Source of the DNA: Hymenobacter psoromatis
Lineage (GTDB): Bacteria > Bacteroidota > Bacteroidia > Cytophagales > Hymenobacteraceae
Length of the DNA stretch: 64,000 nt
Direction of reading: 5' to 3'
Assembly: GCA_001596155.1 (NCBI GenBank)
Contig: CP014771.1
Span: 4,960,001-5,024,000, forward strand
Shown: piece by piece, positions 59,420-64,000 of the stretch
How positions within the stretch are numbered: the stretch's first letter is position 1
Layout of the letters: every line of letters begins with the position of its first letter
The notes under the pieces: generated by a model
Told to the model about the DNA's origin: nothing
Database searches by the model: none
What the model saw: only the letters and a program-made list of their open reading frames with translations
Position numbers and translations under genes: made by a program

Positions 59420-60397
59420 TTAGCGGCGCGGAGCCGCCGGGGCCGCCGGGGCCGGCTGCGCGGCCAGCAGCTTTTCGGTGCCGGCCCACAGCTCGGCCCA
59501 CAGCTTGGGCTGGCGCGAAAGCTCGGAAGAAGGTACGGCCTGGCGGCCTTCAAAATACTTGCCCGTGACACCGGCCACCGCGGGGCTGGCGATGAGCCAG
59601 GCCAGATTGCGGCCGGAGGTAGCGGTGGAGTTCACGCCGGGGAAGAGGCGCAGCACGGGCATGACGTTTTTCCAGGCCCAGAGCGCCGCGCCCTTGTTGG
59701 CCCGGCCCAGCCCCGTGCCGGGCATCAGGCCGGGGTCGAAAGTGGTCACCGTAACGGCGGAGCCAGCAGCCCGCAGGCGGCGGTCCAACTCGTACATGTA
59801 GAGCAGCGTGCAGAGCTTGGAGGTGGAGTAGCGGAACTGATTGCCGGGGGCGCTGTCCGGCTTTAAGTCAGCGGGCACCTCGCCGTGGGCCAGGGGCGCG
59901 GCCCCCAGGTACTGGGCGGGCGGCATTCCGAACATCGCGGCCGTCCACAGGCGCGGCGCATCAAAGTGGGTGCCGCTGCCCACCAGGACGATACGGCTGG
60001 CCTGCTCCAGGGTGGGCAGCAACCGCTCGACGAGCACCACGTGCGCCAGGTAGTTCACCCCAAACGTCTGCTCGAAGCCGTCGGCGGTCCAGTGCTCGCC
60101 TTCGGCAAACTGAATGCCGGCGTTGCAGACCAGGGCCCGCAAAGGCGGCAGCGTGCCGGCCTGCAACCGGCTCAGCAAGTCGGCGGCGAAGTGGCGCACG
60201 TTGTTGAGCGCGTTCAGGTCGAGGGGTAGGATGGTGATGCGGCTCGGGGCCTTCAGGCTAGCCGCCGCCCGCTCGGCTACCTGCCGCGAGCGAGTGGCCC
60301 AAATGAGGTGCGCGTCGGGCGTGGTAGCCAGCAGGTAGCGGCTGGTGGCCAGGCCGAGGCCGGTGTGGCCGCCGGTAATGAGGATGGAGTGATTCAC
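59420..60397 (-). CDS. short-chain dehydrogenase/reductase
   Basis: 325 residues. Rossmann fold with TGGHTGLG (cofactor motif TGxxxGxG near residue 8), NAGI near 95 and active-site YSTSK near 195. Length and the C-terminal extension match the light-dependent-reductase-like or retinol-dehydrogenase-like SDR group. It should reduce or oxidise a small carbonyl/alcohol with NAD(P). The C-terminus is low complexity (AAPAAPRR). Likely co-transcribed with the downstream Crp/Fnr gene. Confidence 0.85.
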   Translation of the reverse strand: MNHSILITGGHTGLGLATSRYLLATTPDAHLIWATRSRQVAERAAASLKAPSRITILPLDLNALNNVRHFAADLLSRLQAGTLPPLRALVCNAGIQFAEGEHWTADGFEQTFGVNYLAHVVLVERLLPTLEQASRIVLVGSGTHFDAPRLWTAAMFGMPPAQYLGAAPLAHGEVPADLKPDSAPGNQFRYSTSKLCTLLYMYELDRRLRAAGSAVTVTTFDPGLMPGTGLGRANKGAALWAWKNVMPVLRLFPGVNSTATSGRNLAWLIASPAVAGVTGKYFEGRQAVPSSELSRQPKLWAELWAGTEKLLAAQPAPAAPAAPRR

Positions 60398-60591
60398 GGA
60401 GCGATACCATTAGTGTGGAGGCAAAGGTCCCCCAGCGGTAAAAGGCACCACTGAACATTTGGTAAGAAATGCCCGTGAGCTACGCCTTGGTGGAAAATTC
60501 AGTAACGCCTGATTAAGAAAAGCTTTACCAAAATCAAGTAGCTGGTGGCGAGACTTTTTACTTATACAATCCTGCCACTGGTAGCACCATC

Positions 60592-60635
60592 AATACCAAT
60601 GCCTGGCCGATTAAGGCCAGGCATTGGTATTTTTT
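60592..60635 (+). terminator. strong hairpin with T-run, plus-strand polarity
   Basis: A 17-bp perfect stem (AATACCAATGCCTGGCC and its complement) with a 6-nt loop GATTAA and six T afterwards. Both neighbouring genes are on the minus strand, so on its own polarity it would block antisense transcription; on the other strand the T-run is missing. Confidence 0.6.
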
Positions 60636-60665
60636 AGAACTGCCCCAATATATTCAAACTACGTG

Positions 60666-61817
60666 CTAAACAGCCTCTTGGGGTGACATGGCCCGTTTGA
60701 TAAGCGCGAGGCGGTCTTCGGAAGAGCCTTCCAAGAGGACTGCCGAGGCTATTGCCGCTGCCTTCCTGGTGCGGGCAAACATGACTTCCTCGTAAGCACT
60801 CACTGCCTGGTCGGGGTCCGCCGCCGCCAGCGCACAGGCCAAATCAACGCCATCACGGATGGCCAGGTTGGCCCCCTCGCCGGCCGGGGGCATGACGTGG
60901 GCCGCATCCCCCAACAACGTGATGCCGGGCCGGTGGGACCACCGATACCCGATGGGCATGGTGTATATCGGCCACGGCCGAACCGCGTCTCCCGCCGCCG
61001 CAAACAGCTGCACCAACGAGTGGCCCCAGCCGGTGAATTCTTCCGTTAATTCCGCCTTCGTTCGGGGCTTAACCGTGGCATAGCCCGTCTTGGTCAGCCC
61101 GTCTTCGGGAACGAAGAGCGAGGCGTAGAGGCGCGCGTTGCCCGCGGCATTTCGCTGGCAGGAGATGAGCTTGTTTTCGCCAAACGCCATGTGGAGGCCG
61201 TTGCTGATGAAATGGGCTACTTCCGGGTGGTCCTGGTCCACGTTCCTTATCTCTAACTCAAAGAAAGTCAGCCCGCTGTAGTGGGGGCGCACGTCGGTAA
61301 CGGCCGGGCGCACCTGCGACCGGGCACCGTCCGCTCCCACCACGAAATCAGCGTGTTCCGTCTGGCCATTGTGAAAAACAAGCTCGAATCCGCCACCTGC
61401 CGCTTCCCGCACCTGCGCCAGCTCATGGTCCCAGCGGAACCAGTCTGCCGGTATTGATTGCACGAGCAACTCGCGCAGTTGGCCCCGGTCAATCTCCGGT
61501 CGCTGGCCGTCGTTCATCTCGAAAGCCAGGTTGCCCTCGCGGTCAAACAAGCGCATTCCCTGGTCTTCAAAACGGGCGACTTCCTGAAACTTGTCAAATA
61601 ATCCCAGCTGACGGATAGCAGACAGGCCACTATCCTCGTGCATATCCAGGGAGCCGCCCACGGAACGACCGTGGGCATCATCGTCCTGGTCAAAGACGGT
61701 TGCCACAAGACCCTGGACGTGCAGCATCCGCGCCAGCGCCACCCCGCCCAGTCCTGCGCCGATAACGGCTATCCGTTGGGGCTGCTTACCCCGTTGGGGG
61801 GTAGTTAAGTTGTCCAT
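60666..61817 (-). CDS. FAD-dependent monooxygenase (Tet(X)-like)
   Basis: 383 residues. FAD-binding site IAVIGAGLGGVALARMLHVQ near residue 15, the arginine-type loop GRSVGGSLDMHEDSGL, and the ribityl motif TLLGDAAHVMPPAGEGANLA near 300. Flavoprotein hydroxylase of the PHBH class. The GGSLDMHEDSG loop recalls Tet(X), but true tetracycline-resistance activity cannot be inferred. It overlaps the upstream AraC gene by 32 bp, so it is under that regulator's operon. Confidence 0.85.
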   Translation of the reverse strand: MDNLTTPQRGKQPQRIAVIGAGLGGVALARMLHVQGLVATVFDQDDDAHGRSVGGSLDMHEDSGLSAIRQLGLFDKFQEVARFEDQGMRLFDREGNLAFEMNDGQRPEIDRGQLRELLVQSIPADWFRWDHELAQVREAAGGGFELVFHNGQTEHADFVVGADGARSQVRPAVTDVRPHYSGLTFFELEIRNVDQDHPEVAHFISNGLHMAFGENKLISCQRNAAGNARLYASLFVPEDGLTKTGYATVKPRTKAELTEEFTGWGHSLVQLFAAAGDAVRPWPIYTMPIGYRWSHRPGITLLGDAAHVMPPAGEGANLAIRDGVDLACALAAADPDQAVSAYEEVMFARTRKAAAIASAVLLEGSSEDRLALIKRAMSPQEAV

Positions 61818-62610
61818 ACAAAGTAAAATTGGTTTTTTGAGCGTGATGCCGCGGCTGTTCCGCTTGCGTCACGCAAAGGTCCGGGTGCTGGGCGAGGCGC
61901 AATTGTATAAATCGGTCGTCCCGGCATAATTGCCGGGGCGTGGCCCGCAGGTATTTCTTCAACTCCCGAATGCCGTGCGATTGGTCGTAGTAGCCCAGGG
62001 GCAGCAGGTCCGCCGGCCCCAGCCGCTGGGCCGCGGTATAAGCCCGCAGCATATTGCTGAACGTCTTGAGCGAGAGGCCAAATTGCCGGCGAAAATACCG
62101 ATTAAGCTGGCGGGGTGCCCAGCCGGCCGCGACGGCCAACTGGGCCACCGGTTGCGTGCCGGCTTCCTGGTAAAGTTGCTGAAAAAGCTGTTGCTTGCGC
62201 GGGTCTGGGGGGTGCCCGGCCAGGTGCGCCGTGAAGCGGGCGATAAGGTGCGCGGCCAGGGCCGACAGCGTCGGAGCCGGTAGGGTGTGCAGGTCCCAAA
62301 AATCAGCGGGCAAGTCGAGTTGCCCGTTGAGCGGCAACGGACCCGGCAACAGGTAGTCGGCGGCCAGCAGCAGGAAGCTCACGCCCAGCCAGGTGGTATG
62401 GGGGGGCAACGACAGCGACAAGGGAGCGGTGCCCACCCCAAACAGCCTGGTTTGCAGGGATAAGTCAGGCGATAAGATGAGCACCAAGTCACACTTGCCG
62501 TCGGGCAGGACGGTAAACGCTACGGGCTCCGTCGTCGGGTTGTCCAACTGCCAAAACTCACTGATGAGGCTGGCTAGCTGCGCGCTGGGATTTATCCAGT
62601 TGTAAGTCAT
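61786..62610 (-). CDS. AraC-family regulator with N-terminal sensing domain
   Basis: 274 residues from ATG 62610 (MTYNWINPS). The N-terminus (residues 1-130) matches the DUF6597-type domain of AraC proteins (FTVLPDGKCDLVLILSPD). The C-terminal AraC HTH is around residues 150-240 (VAQLAVAAGWAPRQLNRYF, then LLPLGYYDQSHGIRELKKYL). Its last 32 bp overlap the FAD monooxygenase start, so it probably regulates that gene. A long inverted repeat lies before it. Confidence 0.85.
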   Translation of the reverse strand: MTYNWINPSAQLASLISEFWQLDNPTTEPVAFTVLPDGKCDLVLILSPDLSLQTRLFGVGTAPLSLSLPPHTTWLGVSFLLLAADYLLPGPLPLNGQLDLPADFWDLHTLPAPTLSALAAHLIARFTAHLAGHPPDPRKQQLFQQLYQEAGTQPVAQLAVAAGWAPRQLNRYFRRQFGLSLKTFSNMLRAYTAAQRLGPADLLPLGYYDQSHGIRELKKYLRATPRQLCRDDRFIQLRLAQHPDLCVTQAEQPRHHAQKTNFTLYGQLNYPPTG

Positions 62611-62621
62611 CGGGCTGGCGT

Positions 62622-62687
62622 ATTTCAGGCAACGAAGCTGTTTAGGGAGCGTGGCCGCGCTCCCCAAACAGCTTCGCTGCCTGAAAT
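62622..62687. repeat. 30-bp inverted repeat with short loop
   Basis: Arms 62622-62651 and 62658-62687 pair with two mismatches (left begins ATTTCAGGCAACGAAGCTGT), loop TGGCCG. The part AAACAGCTTC also occurs after another gene at about 2812, so it is probably an interspersed element. No T-run follows on either strand. Confidence 0.65.
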
Positions 62688-62781
62688 GTCCGTTGGCTTA
62701 ATCCAAATGGGGCTTCTAATTTTGGGTTCAGCGGCGTTTTCAAAAACACTTCAAGTGCTCGCTGCCAACGGCTTAGATTCA

Positions 62782-63258
62782 CTAGGCGCTCAGAATTTGC
62801 TCCGCCACCCGCGCGTGCTGCTCGTTGGCGAGCTGCGCTTTGTCGCGGCTGGCTTGCATTTCCTGCGCTATTTGGTCGAGGCCGGCCCGCACGGCGTAGG
62901 TCCGCCCGGTCTCGAAAAACGCCAGCCAGTAGTGTAGCGCCCGCTGCCCGGAGGCGATGATGCCCAAATCCCGCGTGTCGTCGTCCTGGGCGAAGCTGCG
63001 CAGGCGCTGGTCCACCTCGTAGTGGGCTTGCATGATGTGGTTGACCGGCGCGGCCGCACCGCCTAATTCGGCCAGCGCCCGGTCGATGCGGGTGGCCCAC
63101 TGCTGCGCGGTTTTGGTGCCCTGGTCGAGCACGGCCCGGAGCTGCGGGTTATGGGCATCGTGCCGGATGCCGGTGGCCGCGGCGGCGGCGATGTTGCTGC
63201 CGGTCTTCATCGCGGCCAGGCTAAACGTGAGGAGGGAGGTAAGCTGTTCAGTAGTCAT
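62782..63258 (-). CDS. ferritin-like (DUF892/YciF-type) protein
   Basis: 158 residues from ATG 63258 (MTTEQLTSLL). Four long helices fit, e.g. LLTFSLAAMKTGSNIAAAAA and LGIIASGQRALHYWLAFFET, with acidic and His residues (HYEVDQRLRSF) that may bind iron. YciF-type proteins are linked to stress response; the reaction is unknown. Cytoplasmic, probably dimeric. Next gene (63328) is on the same strand 69 bp away. Confidence 0.7.
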   Translation of the reverse strand: MTTEQLTSLLTFSLAAMKTGSNIAAAAATGIRHDAHNPQLRAVLDQGTKTAQQWATRIDRALAELGGAAAPVNHIMQAHYEVDQRLRSFAQDDDTRDLGIIASGQRALHYWLAFFETGRTYAVRAGLDQIAQEMQASRDKAQLANEQHARVAEQILSA

Positions 63259-63327
63259 TTTTGGAAGGGAAATAGGTGAACGGATGGCAAGCAAGCGGGC
63301 CAGCGGGCTGCTTCAGTGGAGGGCCAG

Positions 63328-64000
63328 CTAGTCAGCTTCACTTTCGCCAACCAGCACCATTTTGCCGTGGACTTTGGGCGCGGGTGCTGGCGGGCCGGTG
63401 GCCGTACCGGGGGCCGGGTGGTAGTGGGGGCTGCTGGCCCAGGCCTGCCCCGCCTGCGCCAGCGGATACGTGCGGGCAACATTAGTTTGGAGGATGCCCG
63501 CGTCCAGCTGCCGGGCCATGCGAGCCAGGTCTTCGGCCGAGGGCTTCATGCCGAACATCACGCCGTGGATGCCGTATCTGGCGGCTTCTTCCGCCGACGG
63601 CGGCTGGTTGACGGCCACCAGGTAGCCGCCGGGCTTGAGCACCCCGAAGGAGCGCTGCTGCACATCGCCGCCCACCAGGTCAAATACCACGTCCACGTCA
63701 TGCACCACCGTTTCAAAGGGAGTCGCGCGGTAGTCCAGGACCTCATCGGCCCCCAGCGAGCGCACGAAATCCAGGTCCGACCCGGAGGCGGTGGCAATGA
63801 CGCGCGCCCCCAGTTGGTGGGCAAACTGCACCGCGTAGGCCCCCACGGCCCCCGCGCCCCCGTGAATAAGCACGGTCTGGCCGGCCCGCAGCTGCCCGGC
63901 CCGCATCAGCCCCTGCCAGGCGGTGAGCGCCACCACGGGCACCGAGGCGGCTTCCGCAAACGAGCGCGAGGCCGGCTTGGGAGCCACGGCATCGGCCGGG
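63328..64000 (-). CDS. zinc-independent quinone oxidoreductase / MDR-family reductase (C-terminal part)
   Basis: About 224 codons to the window edge; the N-terminus is outside. Rossmann-type part AGQTVLIHGGAGAVGAYAVQ near the middle has the AxxGxxG motif of the medium-chain reductase family. Lys/Cys zinc ligands of alcohol dehydrogenases are not seen. The end KMVLVGESEAD is a normal terminus. It should reduce a quinone or alpha,beta-unsaturated carbonyl with NADPH. Confidence 0.85.
   Translation of the reverse strand, partial: PADAVAPKPASRSFAEAASVPVVALTAWQGLMRAGQLRAGQTVLIHGGAGAVGAYAVQFAHQLGARVIATASGSDLDFVRSLGADEVLDYRATPFETVVHDVDVVFDLVGGDVQQRSFGVLKPGGYLVAVNQPPSAEEAARYGIHGVMFGMKPSAEDLARMARQLDAGILQTNVARTYPLAQAGQAWASSPHYHPAPGTATGPPAPAPKVHGKMVLVGESEAD

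Noticed and set aside
60666..61817. Tetracycline-resistance gene tet(X).
   Set aside because: Only the general FAD-monooxygenase layout and one loop are similar; overall sequence differs clearly and the gene sits with an AraC regulator.

Overview
The window most likely comes from a high-GC Bacteroidota, probably Hymenobacter or a close relative. This is inferred from the GC-rich coding, from promoter -7 boxes of the Bacteroidota form TAnnTTTG with a TTG about 19-20 nt upstream, from starts that do not rely on Shine-Dalgarno sites, and from protein families typical of that phylum.

1-5.5 kb is ordinary chromosome: a partial D-Ala-D-Ala ligase, pgk, two unknown proteins, an M50 protease and a HAD hydrolase, with short palindromic repeats between them. 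A tRNA with anticodon CAT lies at 5508-5581. A serine recombinase gene reads antisense into it. From there to about 14.7 kb is accessory DNA: the recombinase with a coupled small protein, an XRE repressor divergent from an unknown gene, decayed phage-type genes (VRR-NUC nuclease, D12 adenine methylase), a membrane gene broken by a hairpin array, and a divergent restriction-like nuclease / FRG-domain pair that may be a defence locus.

14.7-48.8 kb is a large copper-handling island. The left arm (minus strand) holds a Met-rich outer-membrane protein, DUF4396, DUF305, an AraC regulator with an N-terminal CxxC metal-binding domain, a cupredoxin and CopA ATPase. The right arm (plus strand) holds His-rich and heavy-metal-binding-domain lipoproteins, a CusCBA-like RND efflux system, a second CxxC-AraC regulator, a Csp-like Cys-rich four-helix protein and a cupin. 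A multicopper oxidase fused to a beta-barrel follows. Next comes the most unusual part, a complete complex-I-like membrane arm (nuoA, B/D fusion, H, J, K, L, M, N) without nuoC, E, F, G or I. Its NuoB-like half has no cysteines, a 200-residue His/Met-rich linker joins the B and D parts, and its NuoJ helix is packed with methionine. The island ends with a SHOCT protein, a detached copy of the oxidase barrel, a Met-rich secreted protein and a HMA copper chaperone. The simplest reading is that ATPase and RND pump export Cu(I), the oxidase, cupredoxin and Met-rich proteins detoxify or store it in the periplasm, the CxxC-AraC proteins sense it, and the Nuo-like complex couples ion movement to copper by an unknown mechanism.

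49.8-58.1 kb is a cluster of inactivated restriction-modification genes. A type IIG enzyme and an HsdM are each broken by one in-frame TAG, a second type IIG N-terminus is a frameshifted remnant, and an IS3-family element has fused truncated hsdM to a truncated metallo-beta-lactamase-fold gene with no target duplication. Iteron-like repeats precede a small RHH-like gene at 54.5 kb. 58.7-64 kb returns to housekeeping or stress genes: Crp/Fnr regulator, SDR, AraC regulator with FAD monooxygenase, ferritin-like protein and a partial quinone oxidoreductase. No CRISPR array or rRNA was seen.
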